Source: Halieaceae bacterium (GTDB lineage Bacteria > Pseudomonadota > Gammaproteobacteria > Pseudomonadales > Halieaceae). From it: a DNA stretch of 55,194 nt. Positions 1-9,159 of this stretch are shown one piece after another. The DNA lies in NCBI GenBank assembly GCA_024640505.1, contig JAHEEV010000018.1, forward strand, positions 1 through 55,194, given 5' to 3'. Positions within the stretch are counted from its first letter, which is position 1. Each line of letters begins with the position of its first letter. The notes under the pieces were generated by a model, which was not told the DNA's origin, searched no databases, and worked only from the letters and a program-made list of their open reading frames with translations. Made by a program: the position numbers and the translations under genes.

Positions 1-2171
1 AGCAATTTCGACAGTGCACCGAGGTTCGGCACCTCGACTCGCAGGCGCATGGTGGCGGTATTGCGCGACTTGTTGGTCTGGGTATTTATCGACAGGACAT
101 TGAGGCGGGCATTGGCAAACAGGCCCGTAATATCGCGCAGCAGTCCCTGGCGGTCATACGCTTCTATGGACACATCCACTTCGTAATTGGCGCTCGGGGT
201 CATTCCCCACTCGACATCGATAATACGCTCAGGGGAGGAGTCCTGCAGCTTGATCAGGCGGGCACAGTCACTTCGGTGTACGCTGACGCCGCGACCCTGG
301 GTAATAAACCCGGTAATGGCGTCACCGGGAAGCGGCTTGCAGCAGCCTGCGAGGTGGTTCAGCAGATTACCCACTCCCTGAACCTGCACCTGCCCGCGGT
401 AGGGACTGCCCGGCCGGGCCAGCTTGAGAGGTGGCTCTGGGCGGCTTTCCACCAGACCCTGTGCGGCGTTCAGCACCTGGCTGGATGATAGATCGCCCGA
501 CCCTACGGCCGCGTACATGTCCTCCACGGAGTTGAGCTGCACTTTTTTGGCGATACGCTGGTAGTCGACACTGGTCAGGCCCATGCGCTTGAAATCACGC
601 TCCAGCAGCTGCCTGCCGGCTGCCACATTGTCTTCCCGTGCCTGGGTCTTGAACCAGTGCTGCACTTTGGCCCGGGCCCGTGAGGTCCGGAGATAACCGA
701 GTCCCGGTTGCAGCCAGTCCCTGCGGGGATTGCCTTCCTTGCTGGTCAGTACTTCGACACGATCCCCCGTATTGAGCTGATACGTAAGAGGAACAATGCT
801 CCCGTTCACCTTGGCGCCGCGGCAGCAGTGACCCACCTCTGTATGCACATGGTAGGCGAAGTCCAGCGGCGTCGCGCCCTGCGTGAGGTTGACGACGTCC
901 CCATCGGGCGTGAATACATACACCCTGTCCTGTGCTATGTCGAAACGGAACTGTTCTGCGGTTTCCCGTGGATCGCCCGTTTCCTCGTGCCAGTCCAGTA
1001 CCTGGCGCAACCAGGCGATCTTCTCCTCGTAAGTGCTGGCCATGCGGCTGTCGGAGTCTGACCCCTTGTAACGCCAGTGGGCACACACCCCCAGCTCGGC
1101 CTCCTCGTGCATCTGGCGGGTGCGAATCTGCACTTCGAGTATCTTGCCCTCGGGCCCGATCACTGCAGTATGCAGGGAGCGGTAGCCATTCTCCTTGGGA
1201 CTGGCAATGTAGTCGTCGAATTCGTTGGGGATATTCCGCCACAGGCCATGTACCAGGCCCAGCGTGGCGTAACAGTCCTTGATCTCGGGTACCAGTATGC
1301 GCACCGCACGGATATCGTAAACCTGCGAAAAGCCGATACCCTTGCGCTGCATTTTGCGCCAGATGCTGTAGATATGCTTGGCACGACCGCTGATCTCGAA
1401 CTCCAGACCGGCATCACTGAGCACACGGGTCAACTCCCTGGTGACGCGCGCTATAAACTCGTCGCGCTCGATGCGCTTGCCATCCAGCAGGCGAGCAATC
1501 TTGCGATAGGCGTCCGCGTAGATATACCTGAAAGAGAGGTCTTCCAATTCCCACTTGAGATGTCCAATACCCAACCGGTGTGCCAGAGGCGCGTAAACAT
1601 CGAAGACTTCCTGTGCCACCGCGGGCCTGCGAAGATCATCATCCTTGACTGCGCGAATGGCGCAGGTGCGTTCCGCCAGCTTGATCAGCGCTACCCGGAC
1701 ATCATCCACCAGGGCGATCAGCATCTTGCGGATATTGTCTTTCTGCCCATGCGCCTGCCCCAGAACGGGGCGTTCTCCAGGCTTTCCGACAGCCCCGATC
1801 GCGGCCATGCGCAACACACCCCGGATAAGCCCCGCCACCTCATGGCCGAATTGCTGTTCCACGTCTTCCAGTGACAGGCGTGACTCCCTTACCGCGCGGT
1901 AAAGCACACCTGCGACCAGGCAGTCGACCCCCACATGCAACTCGGCGAGAATCATGCCGATATCCAGTCCGGCACTGAAACAATCGGCATTCCGGGCCCA
2001 GCAACCCGAATCAACGGCCGGGACCCGCATGGCCAAACGCGCGCATTCGCAGGCCGCGACAAGCCGGGCGCGTTCGTCGGGTGGCAGCTGCACGGGCAAC
2101 TGCTCGAGCCAATGCCGCAGGTCCACATCCCCGGTAGCACTGAGCCGAACCTGTTTGCGTACCTGAACCAT
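1..2171 (-). CDS. relA: GTP pyrophosphokinase RelA ((p)ppGpp synthetase I), 3' part beyond window
   Basis: Ribosome-associated (p)ppGpp synthetase of the stringent response. The frame opens at ATG 2171 (MVQVRKQVRLSATGD) and runs through the window edge, giving 723 residues without the end of the C-terminal ACT domain. The synthetase domain contains EFDDYIASPKENGYRSLHT; the EFDD form is the ExDD signature of monofunctional RelA, where SpoT/Rel carry RxKD. The N-terminal hydrolase domain lacks an HD motif (AGVLYRAVRESRLS instead), so hydrolase activity should be absent. A TGS domain (VYVFTPDGDVVNLTQGAT) and the start of the ACT region (YEVDVSIEAYDRQGLLRDIT) follow. It starts 11 bases after cysM and is probably cotranscribed with it. 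Confidence 0.96.
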   Translation of the reverse strand, partial: MVQVRKQVRLSATGDVDLRHWLEQLPVQLPPDERARLVAACECARLAMRVPAVDSGCWARNADCFSAGLDIGMILAELHVGVDCLVAGVLYRAVRESRLSLEDVEQQFGHEVAGLIRGVLRMAAIGAVGKPGERPVLGQAHGQKDNIRKMLIALVDDVRVALIKLAERTCAIRAVKDDDLRRPAVAQEVFDVYAPLAHRLGIGHLKWELEDLSFRYIYADAYRKIARLLDGKRIERDEFIARVTRELTRVLSDAGLEFEISGRAKHIYSIWRKMQRKGIGFSQVYDIRAVRILVPEIKDCYATLGLVHGLWRNIPNEFDDYIASPKENGYRSLHTAVIGPEGKILEVQIRTRQMHEEAELGVCAHWRYKGSDSDSRMASTYEEKIAWLRQVLDWHEETGDPRETAEQFRFDIAQDRVYVFTPDGDVVNLTQGATPLDFAYHVHTEVGHCCRGAKVNGSIVPLTYQLNTGDRVEVLTSKEGNPRRDWLQPGLGYLRTSRARAKVQHWFKTQAREDNVAAGRQLLERDFKRMGLTSVDYQRIAKKVQLNSVEDMYAAVGSGDLSSSQVLNAAQGLVESRPEPPLKLARPGSPYRGQVQVQGVGNLLNHLAGCCKPLPGDAITGFITQGRGVSVHRSDCARLIKLQDSSPERIIDVEWGMTPSANYEVDVSIEAYDRQGLLRDITGLFANARLNVLSINTQTNKSRNTATMRLRVEVPNLGALSKL

Positions 2172-2182
2172 AGGCTAATCCG

Positions 2183-3079
2183 TCATTGCTCTGCGAAGAC
2201 GCCGGTTGACAGGTAACGGTCGCCACGGTCGCACACGATGGCCACGATAACAGCGTTTTCGACTTCGCCGGAAATACGCAATGCCGCAGCTATGGAGCCG
2301 CCCGATGACACACCGCAGAATATCCCTTCCTCGGTTGCGAGGCGACGCATGGTCTCTTCCGATTCCTGCTGGGATATATCCAGCACACGGTCGACACGCG
2401 CCGCATCGTAGATCTTCGGAAGGTAGGCTTCAGGCCAGCGCCGGATACCGGGAATGCTCGAGCCCTCAACAGGCTGCAGGCCGATGATCTCGATGGCCGG
2501 ATTTTGTGTCTTCAGGTAAGCAGAGCAGCCCATGATGGTACCGGTGGTACCCATCGAACTGACGAAATGAGTGATCGTGCCATCGGTCTGGCGCCAGATT
2601 TCCGGGCCGGTGCCAACCAGGTGGGCTCGCGGGTTATCGGGATTGGCGAACTGGTCCAGCACGCGGCCCTCACCGCGCTCCTGCATCTGCATCGCCATGT
2701 CGCGAGCACCTTCCATACCCGCTTCCTGGCTGACCTCCACCAGTACTGCACCATAGGCGGACATGGCCTGCTTGCGCTCGTCGCTCATATGCGACGGCAT
2801 GATCAGCACCAGCCGGTAACCGCGAATAGCGGCCGCCATCGCCAGGGCAATACCGGTATTGCCACTGGTTGCCTCGATAAGCGTATCGCCGGGGTTGATC
2901 TCGCCCCGCTCTTCTGCCTGGGCAATCATGCTCAGGGCCGGCCGGTCCTTGACCGATCCGGCGGGGTTGTTACCTTCCAGTTTGGCGAGAATGGTATTTG
3001 TCGTTTCCCCGGGAAGTCGCTGCAGTCGCACTAGCGGGGTATTGCCGACACACGCTTCTATGGTTGGGTATTCAGGCAT
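2183..3079 (-). CDS. cysM: Cysteine synthase B (O-acetylserine/O-phosphoserine sulfhydrylase)
   Basis: PLP enzyme of the last step of cysteine synthesis. The 298-residue length is typical of CysM. The PLP lysine is K44 in NNPAGSVKDRP, and the phosphate/substrate loop TSGNTG is at 71-76. A glycine-rich PLP phosphate loop (SSMGTTGTIMG) and the C-terminal SSGGSIAAAL segment are present. The motifs are common to CysK and CysM; the shorter length and the placement next to relA, as in pseudomonads, favour CysM. In Pseudomonas an rlmD (rumA) gene lies between cysM and relA; here there are only 11 bases. Confidence 0.93.
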   Translation of the reverse strand: MPEYPTIEACVGNTPLVRLQRLPGETTNTILAKLEGNNPAGSVKDRPALSMIAQAEERGEINPGDTLIEATSGNTGIALAMAAAIRGYRLVLIMPSHMSDERKQAMSAYGAVLVEVSQEAGMEGARDMAMQMQERGEGRVLDQFANPDNPRAHLVGTGPEIWRQTDGTITHFVSSMGTTGTIMGCSAYLKTQNPAIEIIGLQPVEGSSIPGIRRWPEAYLPKIYDAARVDRVLDISQQESEETMRRLATEEGIFCGVSSGGSIAAALRISGEVENAVIVAIVCDRGDRYLSTGVFAEQ

Positions 3080-3106
3080 AAGAGATTACCGCGTCCTCAT
3101 CGCGCC

Positions 3107-3112
3107 AGTATA
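3107..3112 (-). promoter_or_regulatory. Possible -10 element of a cysM-relA promoter
   Basis: On the minus strand TATACT lies 28 bases upstream of the cysM start, in the 85-base gap after acpS. No convincing -35 is visible at 16-18 bases (nearest is CTGATT). This is the only sizeable gap between acpS and relA, so a separate cysM-relA promoter is plausible but weakly supported. Confidence 0.3.
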
Positions 3113-3164
3113 ACGGACTTCCGTCGCGCAATCAGGTAGCCCAGTCCCTTCGCGATCGTCATGC

Positions 3165-3539
3165 TCAGGCAGCGAGTATGGCGAATGCCACCACATAATC
3201 GACCTCGTCCGCGAGACTCAGTTCCACCCGCGTGCCGCCACGGGACTTTGCAGAGGCCAGTGCTCCCCCACTCAGCACCACGCAAGGCGCACCGTTACCG
3301 TCGTGATCAATGCGGATATCCTGCCAGCTTACGCCACGCCCGATACCGGTCCCCAAAGCCTTGGCTATGGCCTCCTTGGCGGCGAAACGCTTGGCAAGCA
3401 GGCGATTCGGCATTGCACTGGCGCGATACTCGGCCTGCTCTTCGGGTGTGAGGATGCGCTGCACGAAGCGATCACCGAGTCGGCCAACCACATCGTCGAT
3501 GCGGCTCATCTGTAGAATATCGGTACCGACAGCGATCAT
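3165..3539 (-). CDS. acpS: Holo-[acyl-carrier-protein] synthase
   Basis: Transfers 4'-phosphopantetheine from CoA to the serine of acyl carrier protein. The protein has 124 residues, normal for AcpS. It shows the Mg-binding N-terminal motif VGTDILQMSRI and the signature RFAAKEAIAKALGTGIG, which contains the catalytic/metal glutamate. The start codon overlaps the recO stop by 4 bases (ATGA), indicating translational coupling. In many Gammaproteobacteria pdxJ sits between recO and acpS; here the two genes touch directly. Confidence 0.95.
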   Translation of the reverse strand: MIAVGTDILQMSRIDDVVGRLGDRFVQRILTPEEQAEYRASAMPNRLLAKRFAAKEAIAKALGTGIGRGVSWQDIRIDHDGNGAPCVVLSGGALASAKSRGGTRVELSLADEVDYVVAFAILAA

Positions 3540-4306
3540 GGGTCCTCCCCGCCTGCCGCTTCAGGCGCCAGAGACTCTCGTGTCTCCCCTCCCCTCGCTG
3601 GCCGTCCCTTAAACAGATCACGGCTCTTCAGTGGCGTCTGACCCAGGTGCTCCGACAGCACCTGTCGCAGCAACCGTTTCGCAGTGCGCAACGCAGAGCC
3701 CCCAAAGTCACCCCCGGCCAGCTGCAGCAAATCCTCTCCAGCGTAAGCCGGCGCGGCAGTCTCGGCCAGATCGCGCCTGGCTACCAGGCCGCGGTCCGGT
3801 TCATACCCGTACCATCCGTCCTCGCGCACTGGCTCGCCGGTATCTCCCGCCACGGACAAATCAATGCTGTAGCCCAGTTCGTCCAGCAGGTTCAGCTCGA
3901 AACGGCGCAGCACAGCATCCACAACCGGTGCTTCAACGAGGGATTCCAACGCCTGCCCATAGGCCGCAAATAACCGGGGGTGGGGATCGTACCGATGTAA
4001 CAGCCTTACCAGCAGCTCGTTCATATACATTCCACTGTAAACCCGCTCGCCGCGCAGTGGTAAGGCGGGACCCGCTGCCTCTACCGCCGTCATGGTTTTC
4101 AACTCCGAGCGGCCACTGAAGGAGAGCAGCAGCGGCGTAAAAGCCTGCAGCAGGGCTGCACTGCTACCCCCCCGGGAGCGGCGGCGAACCCCCTTCCCCA
4201 CCAGACTCAGGCGACCCTGCTCCGGGGTGAAAACCTCGAGTAACAGGCTGGTGTCACGGTAGGGCCTGTGGTGCAGGATAAAAGCAGGTTGCAGGGCAGC
4301 TCGCAT
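3536..4306 (-). CDS. recO: DNA repair protein RecO
   Basis: Recombination mediator of the RecFOR pathway; binds ssDNA and SSB and loads RecA. I place the start at ATG 4306 (MRAALQPAFILHHRPYRD), giving 256 residues and matching the RecO N-terminus, an OB fold beginning AFVLHSRP in E. coli. Longer in-frame starts at 4327 and 4354 would extend into the end of era. The protein continues with SLLLEVFTPEQGRLSLVGKGVRR (a RecO_N signature split by family-typical residues) and a helical C-terminal domain. It lies 7 bases after era in the lepA-acpS operon. The tail after SRDLFKGR is low-complexity and specific to this protein. Confidence 0.92.
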   Translation of the reverse strand: MRAALQPAFILHHRPYRDTSLLLEVFTPEQGRLSLVGKGVRRRSRGGSSAALLQAFTPLLLSFSGRSELKTMTAVEAAGPALPLRGERVYSGMYMNELLVRLLHRYDPHPRLFAAYGQALESLVEAPVVDAVLRRFELNLLDELGYSIDLSVAGDTGEPVREDGWYGYEPDRGLVARRDLAETAAPAYAGEDLLQLAGGDFGGSALRTAKRLLRQVLSEHLGQTPLKSRDLFKGRPARGGETRESLAPEAAGGEDP

Positions 4307-4313
4307 ACTACGC

Positions 4314-5213
4314 TCAGACGTCGTCATACCCGAGGCTGCGCAGCGCCCGCTCATCGTCAGACCAGCCGGTCTTGACCTTGACCCACAGGCGCAGCATCAC
4401 CTGGCTGCCAAACAACAACTCCATGTCCCGCCGGGCGTCGGTACCGATCGACCGCAGTCGGGCGCCTTTCTCGCCGATCAGGATTCTTTTCTGACCCTTG
4501 CGCTCCACGAAAATAAGTGCCGAGATATGCAGGATGCCGTCCTCTGAAGAAAATTCCTCGATCTCCACGGTGATGGCGTAGGGCAGTTCGTCACCCAGCT
4601 GCCGCATGATCTTCTCGCGTACGATTTCGGCGGCCAGGAATCGCTGACTGCGATCAGTGATCTGCTCCTCGGGGAAAAAGTACTCGGATTCCGGGAGGAA
4701 CCGGGTGATTTCGCGCTCCAGCGCATCCACGTTATGATGACGCAGTGCGGACAGGGGCACTATGGCGGCAAAATCGCCCTGCTCTTCCAGCTGCCGCAGA
4801 TGCGGCAGGAGCAGAGACTTGTCACTCAGGAGATCGACCTTGTTCACTACCAGCACGGTAGGCAGTCCCGTCGCTTTTACACGGTCCAGCACCATGCGGT
4901 CCTCGTCCGTCCAGGCCGTCCGATCCACCACGAACACCACCACATCCACGTCGCGCAGGGCGTTGGTGGCGGCACGATTCATGTAACGGTTGATAGCCTT
5001 GTCCGCCGCCTGGTGCAGGCCGGGAGTATCGACAAAAATAATCTGCCGGTTGGCCTCGGTCTTGATGCCCAGTACCTGGTGACGGGTGGTCTGGGGTTTG
5101 CGGGAGGTGATACTGATTTTCTGCCCGAGCAGGTGATTGAGAAGGGTGGACTTGCCCACGTTGGGGCGACCGACAATCGCCACATAGCCGCAGCGGCGGA
5201 TTTCAGTCCCCAC
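4314..5213 (-). CDS. era: GTPase Era, 16S rRNA-binding ribosome assembly factor
   Basis: Essential GTPase acting in 30S subunit maturation. The 299 residues carry G1 GRPNVGKST at 15-23, G3 DTPG at 62-65 and G4 NKVD at 124-127. The C-terminal KH domain contains [20 protein letters not shown]. The start overlaps the 3' end of rnc by 11 bases, the arrangement known from the rnc-era operon of E. coli and Pseudomonas. Confidence 0.97.
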   Translation of the reverse strand: MGTEIRRCGYVAIVGRPNVGKSTLLNHLLGQKISITSRKPQTTRHQVLGIKTEANRQIIFVDTPGLHQAADKAINRYMNRAATNALRDVDVVVFVVDRTAWTDEDRMVLDRVKATGLPTVLVVNKVDLLSDKSLLLPHLRQLEEQGDFAAIVPLSALRHHNVDALEREITRFLPESEYFFPEEQITDRSQRFLAAEIVREKIMRQLGDELPYAITVEIEEFSSEDGILHISALIFVERKGQKRILIGEKGARLRSIGTDARRDMELLFGSQVMLRLWVKVKTGWSDDERALRSLGYDDV

Positions 5214-5895
5214 GCCGGGACAACCTCTCCAGTGCGGTACGGGCCGCGGACTGTTCCGCCTTGCGGCGGCTCCTGCCGGTTCCCTCGACCACCAGGGCCG
5301 GCGTCAGCAGGCGGCAGGCAACGCGAAACTGCTGGTCGTGATCCTCGCCGACGGCGCCCAGCAGCTCGTATTCCGGCAGGGGCTCGCCGCGCCCCTGCAG
5401 GAATTCCTGCAGCTGGGTCTTGGCATCCTTTTTCGCATCCCCGAGACTCATTTCTTCCAGGCGAGTGCGGTACCAGCCCAGCACGCACTCCCGGCACCGC
5501 TCTATACCCCCATCCAGCAGAATAGCGCCTGCCACTGCCTCCAGGGCATCCGCCAGGATTGAGCCCCGCCGGTGCCCGCCACTCTTGCGCTCCCCCGGCC
5601 CAAGCAGCAGGTAGTTGCCCAGTTCCAGCTCCCTGGCCAGCTCGGCCAGGGTATCGCCCCGCACCAGTGACGCCCGCATACGACTCATGTCGCCCTCGCG
5701 CACATCGGGAAAACGCTGGAATATCACCTCGGCAATGATGTGATTGACGATCGAATCGCCGAGAAACTCCAGGCGCTCGTTATTGCGTCGACCGACACTG
5801 CGGTGGGTCAGCGCCAGGGCGAGCAGGTCGGGGTCGCTGAACGCATAACCCAGCGCCCGCTGCAGCCGCCCGTGGTCGTTCATCACCTGAGACAC
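5203..5895 (-). CDS. rnc: Ribonuclease III
   Basis: Endonuclease for double-stranded RNA that processes rRNA precursors and some mRNAs. The protein has 230 residues. The RNase III signature ERLEFLGDS and the second acidic metal-binding segment [10 protein letters not shown] are present, followed by a C-terminal dsRBD ([20 protein letters not shown] ... [11 protein letters not shown]). A second in-frame ATG at 5883 (MNDHGRLQR) fits the family N-terminus as well as the first, so the start is uncertain by 4 codons. It is part of the lepB-rnc-era-recO unit. Confidence 0.96.
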   Translation of the reverse strand: MSQVMNDHGRLQRALGYAFSDPDLLALALTHRSVGRRNNERLEFLGDSIVNHIIAEVIFQRFPDVREGDMSRMRASLVRGDTLAELARELELGNYLLLGPGERKSGGHRRGSILADALEAVAGAILLDGGIERCRECVLGWYRTRLEEMSLGDAKKDAKTQLQEFLQGRGEPLPEYELLGAVGEDHDQQFRVACRLLTPALVVEGTGRSRRKAEQSAARTALERLSRRGD

Positions 5896-5927
5896 GGCAC
5901 CGGGTGTTGCCTCCAGCGCCGCGGCGA

Positions 5928-6323
5928 TCAGTTGGCCGGCTGGGCTACCGGCGTACCGGCTATGTAGAGCAGGTCGTCGAACTTCAGCACCGCGTCGATG
6001 CGCCCCATGACGGGTATCCGCACCTCATAGTTGGCATCGATATAGGTCTTGCCGTCCTTGCGATAGACCTCAACGTCCCTGGGATCGAGTTCATAGATCT
6101 GGTTGGTGTTGAAAAGATTGGTAAGCTTGCGACGAATCTGCCCGGTGCTCTCGGTTGCCGGATCATAGTCCAGGGCCACCTTCTGCACGATCTCCTTGAC
6201 GGACAGGTATTCGAAATAAGGCGGCGCCATGCGGATGGCGCACATGACGAAAAAACCAACCATAATAGCAATCAGCAACATGCCTGGAATGGACATCCCG
6301 GATTGGCGCTGGCGTAATTTCAT
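5928..6323 (-). CDS. DUF4845 domain-containing small membrane protein
   Basis: A 131-residue protein with a basic N-terminus, one transmembrane helix at about 11-30 ([20 protein letters not shown]) and a soluble domain of about 100 residues. This matches the DUF4845 family, which is regularly encoded between lepB and rnc in Gammaproteobacteria. Its function is not known. The basic stretch followed by a helix near the N-terminus resembles type IV pilin-like leader regions, but no clear prepilin cleavage site (G/FTLIE) is present. Probably an inner-membrane protein with a periplasmic domain. Confidence 0.85.
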   Translation of the reverse strand: MKLRQRQSGMSIPGMLLIAIMVGFFVMCAIRMAPPYFEYLSVKEIVQKVALDYDPATESTGQIRRKLTNLFNTNQIYELDPRDVEVYRKDGKTYIDANYEVRIPVMGRIDAVLKFDDLLYIAGTPVAQPAN

Positions 6324-6377
6324 TTTTTATTCCCCCTTGATCGTCCCGTGCGGCAACCCTTGTCGGGGTCCCGCTTT

Positions 6378-7217
6378 TTATTCTATCAAACCCACGCGCT
6401 TGAAGCTCGGAATGCTGAACAGCGAATCCCAGTGCATCCAGACGGCGAAGGCCTTGCCCACTATATCCTTTTCCGGCACCTGACCCCAAATCCTGCTGTC
6501 GCTGCTGTTGTCGCGATTGTCGCCCATCATAAAGTAGTGCCCGGGTTTAACCGTGACCGAGAAGTCCTGTGACGGGCGCATGTCATCGACCTGCATGAGG
6601 TGATTCGACTCACCCAGAGTCTCCATACCCAGGGCGTACCGCGAATTCCCGACGGGCACCACCCCGAGGGGATCCCGGGACACCGGTTCCCCATTCACGG
6701 AGAGTTGTTTGTCCCGGTAGGTGACGGTATCCCCGGGCAGGCCGACCACCCGTTTGATAAAATAGGTGTCATTCATATGCGGCGGGAAGAAGACCATCAC
6801 ATCTCCGCGCCGGGGCTCATTCAAAGCCATCACTTTGGTGCGTATCACGGGCAGGCGGATGCCATAGGTGTATTTATTGACGAGGATGTAATCGCCCACC
6901 TGGAGTGTCGGCACCATGGAGGACGAGGGGATCTGGAACGGCTCCACCAGGAAAGAGCGCAGTACGAACACCACCAGTAACACGGGGAAAAACGAGCGTG
7001 AATACTCGACCACGGTGGGCTCGGATGCCGTCTCCTTCAGCCTCGCGGCATATTTCTGTGCGTCGGTACTGCCCTCTTCCTTCCACCGGGGATAGTCCGC
7101 CTGCAATGCAGCGACGGCGCGCCGCCGGCCCGGGGCGAGGAAAAGGGCGTCCAGTAGCCAGATGACGCCGGAGCCGAACACCAGGATAACCAGAATAAGC
7201 GGGAAATCGATGTCCAT
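6378..7217 (-). CDS. lepB: Signal peptidase I
   Basis: Inner-membrane serine/lysine-dyad peptidase that removes signal peptides of Sec and Tat substrates. The 279 residues carry two N-terminal transmembrane helices (about 5-28 and 75-92). The catalytic serine is S100 in PSSSMVPTLQVGDYILVNK, and the general-base lysine is K155 in YFIKRVVGLPGD. The C-terminal box MMGDNRDNSSDSR is intact. It lies 11 bases downstream of lepA, the conserved lepA-lepB pairing. Confidence 0.97.
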   Translation of the reverse strand: MDIDFPLILVILVFGSGVIWLLDALFLAPGRRRAVAALQADYPRWKEEGSTDAQKYAARLKETASEPTVVEYSRSFFPVLLVVFVLRSFLVEPFQIPSSSMVPTLQVGDYILVNKYTYGIRLPVIRTKVMALNEPRRGDVMVFFPPHMNDTYFIKRVVGLPGDTVTYRDKQLSVNGEPVSRDPLGVVPVGNSRYALGMETLGESNHLMQVDDMRPSQDFSVTVKPGHYFMMGDNRDNSSDSRIWGQVPEKDIVGKAFAVWMHWDSLFSIPSFKRVGLIE

Positions 7218-7228
7218 AATCGGCCCTG

Positions 7229-9028
7229 TCAGCTGTCCACTTTCAATACGGCCAGAAAAGCGGATTGCGGAATTTCCACTCGCCCGACCTGTTTCATGCG
7301 TTTTTTACCCGCTTTCTGCTTCTCCAGGAGCTTGCGTTTGCGGGTGACATCTCCACCGTAGCACTTGGCGGTCACATTCTTGCGCAGCGCCTTCACGGTC
7401 TGCCGGGCGACGATTTTACCACCGACAGCGGCCTGTATGGCCACGTCGAACATCTGCCGGGGGATCAGCTCCTTCATCTTTTCTGTCAGGGCGCGCCCCC
7501 GATATGGCACCTGGTCGCGATGCACGATCACCGCCAGGGCATCCACCCGTTCGCCGTTGATGAGCACGTCCAGGCGCGCCAGGTTGGCGGCCTCGAAGCG
7601 CTCGAAGCCGTAATCCAGAGAGGCATAGCCACGGCTCACTGATTTCAACCGATCGAAAAAGTCCAGGACCACCTCGGCCATCGGGATGTCGTAGACCACC
7701 GATACCTGGGTTCCGAGGAACTGCATATCCTTCTGCACACCACGTTTTTCCACACAAAGTGTAATGACATTGCCCAGGTAATCCTGTGGCACGAGAATAT
7801 TGCAGCGGGCAATGGGCTCACGCATCTCCTCGATATCACCCACATCGGGCAGCGCGGACGGATTGTCCACCAGAGCAACTTCACCGTTTTTCTTCACTAC
7901 CTCATAGATGACGGTGGGAGCCGTGGTGATCAGGTCCAGGTCGTATTCACGCTCCAGCCGCTCCTGGATGATTTCCATGTGCAGCATGCCCAGGAAACCG
8001 CAGCGGAATCCGAAGCCGAGGGCATCCGAGGTCTCCGGCTCATAAAACAGTGAGGCATCATTTAACGTCAACTTGCCCAGGGCGTCGCGGAAGTCCTCGT
8101 AATCGTCCGAGGAGATGGTAAATATGCCGGCATAAACCTGGGGTTTGACCTGCTGGAAACCAGGCAGTGCGGGCACATCCGCCTGCTGGGCATTAACCAG
8201 CGTGTCACCCACAGGCGCACCGTGAATATCCTTGATGCCTGCCACCACATAGCCGACTTCACCCGCCTCGAGCGATTGCCGCTCCGTGCGCTTCGGGGTA
8301 AAGATTCCCACACTGTCGACCTGGTGGGCCTTGCCGGTGGACTTGGCCAGTATCTTGTCACGCTTGCGCAGCACCCCCTGCTTGACGCGTACCAGGGAGA
8401 CCACGCCGAGATAGTTGTCGAACCAGGAATCGATGATCAGGGCCTGCAGGGGCGCTTCACGATCACCCTCGGGCGGGGGTATCTCCTCGACCAGGTATTC
8501 CAGCGCGTCCTCGATGCCCATACCCGACTTCGCGCTTACCAGGCAGGCGTTGGTGGCATCCAGACCGATGATCTCCTCGATCTCCCGCTTGACCCGCTCC
8601 GGATCGGCCTGGGGCAGGTCCATCTTGTTGAGAATCGGCAACACCTCCAGCCCCTGCTCGATTGCCGTATAACAGTTGGCCACCGACTGGGCCTCGACGC
8701 CCTGCCCTGCATCCACGACCAGCAGTGCCCCCTCGCAGGCCGACAGGGAACGCGAAACCTCGTAGGAGAAATCTACGTGCCCCGGGGTATCGATAAAGTT
8801 AAGCTGGTAGGTCTGGCCGTTACGAGCCTGGTAGTCCAGGGTGACACTCTGTGCCTTGATGGTGATTCCACGCTCCCGCTCGATATCCATCGAGTCCAGC
8901 ACCTGGGTGTCCATCTCCCGGTCAGTGAGACCGCCGCAGTGCTGGATGAACCGATCAGCGAGTGTCGACTTCCCATGATCAATATGGGCAATGATGGAAA
9001 AATTCCGGATATTGCGGAGATCGGTCAC
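7229..9028 (-). CDS. lepA: Elongation factor 4 (LepA, ribosome back-translocase GTPase)
   Basis: Translational GTPase that binds stalled or improperly translocated ribosomes. The 599 residues match the family. G1 is AHIDHGKST near residue 14, G3 DTPGHVDF and G4 [10 protein letters not shown] are present. The LepA-specific C-terminal domain ends [20 protein letters not shown]. It is the first gene after the degP terminator and heads the lepA-lepB-DUF4845-rnc-era-recO-acpS series. Confidence 0.97.
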   Translation of the reverse strand: MTDLRNIRNFSIIAHIDHGKSTLADRFIQHCGGLTDREMDTQVLDSMDIERERGITIKAQSVTLDYQARNGQTYQLNFIDTPGHVDFSYEVSRSLSACEGALLVVDAGQGVEAQSVANCYTAIEQGLEVLPILNKMDLPQADPERVKREIEEIIGLDATNACLVSAKSGMGIEDALEYLVEEIPPPEGDREAPLQALIIDSWFDNYLGVVSLVRVKQGVLRKRDKILAKSTGKAHQVDSVGIFTPKRTERQSLEAGEVGYVVAGIKDIHGAPVGDTLVNAQQADVPALPGFQQVKPQVYAGIFTISSDDYEDFRDALGKLTLNDASLFYEPETSDALGFGFRCGFLGMLHMEIIQERLEREYDLDLITTAPTVIYEVVKKNGEVALVDNPSALPDVGDIEEMREPIARCNILVPQDYLGNVITLCVEKRGVQKDMQFLGTQVSVVYDIPMAEVVLDFFDRLKSVSRGYASLDYGFERFEAANLARLDVLINGERVDALAVIVHRDQVPYRGRALTEKMKELIPRQMFDVAIQAAVGGKIVARQTVKALRKNVTAKCYGGDVTRKRKLLEKQKAGKKRMKQVGRVEIPQSAFLAVLKVDS

Positions 9029-9049
9029 TGTGTGGGTCCGGTAGGCGCG

Positions 9050-9076
9050 AAAAACCCGCCGGATCCATCCGGCGGG
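9050..9076 (-). terminator. Rho-independent terminator of the rpoE-degP operon
   Basis: Read on the minus strand, a GC-rich hairpin (arms CCCGCCGGAT and ATCCGGCGGG, nearly touching in the centre) is followed at once by five U residues. It lies between the degP stop (9160) and the lepA start (9028), so it separates the stress operon from the lepA unit. Confidence 0.85.
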
Positions 9077-9159
9077 GACGTATTAGCTGTCACCAAAAAA
9101 CGCGCGATTGTACCCCAAGCGGGAACCCACCGCCATGCCGCGACATGCCCGCTGTAACG

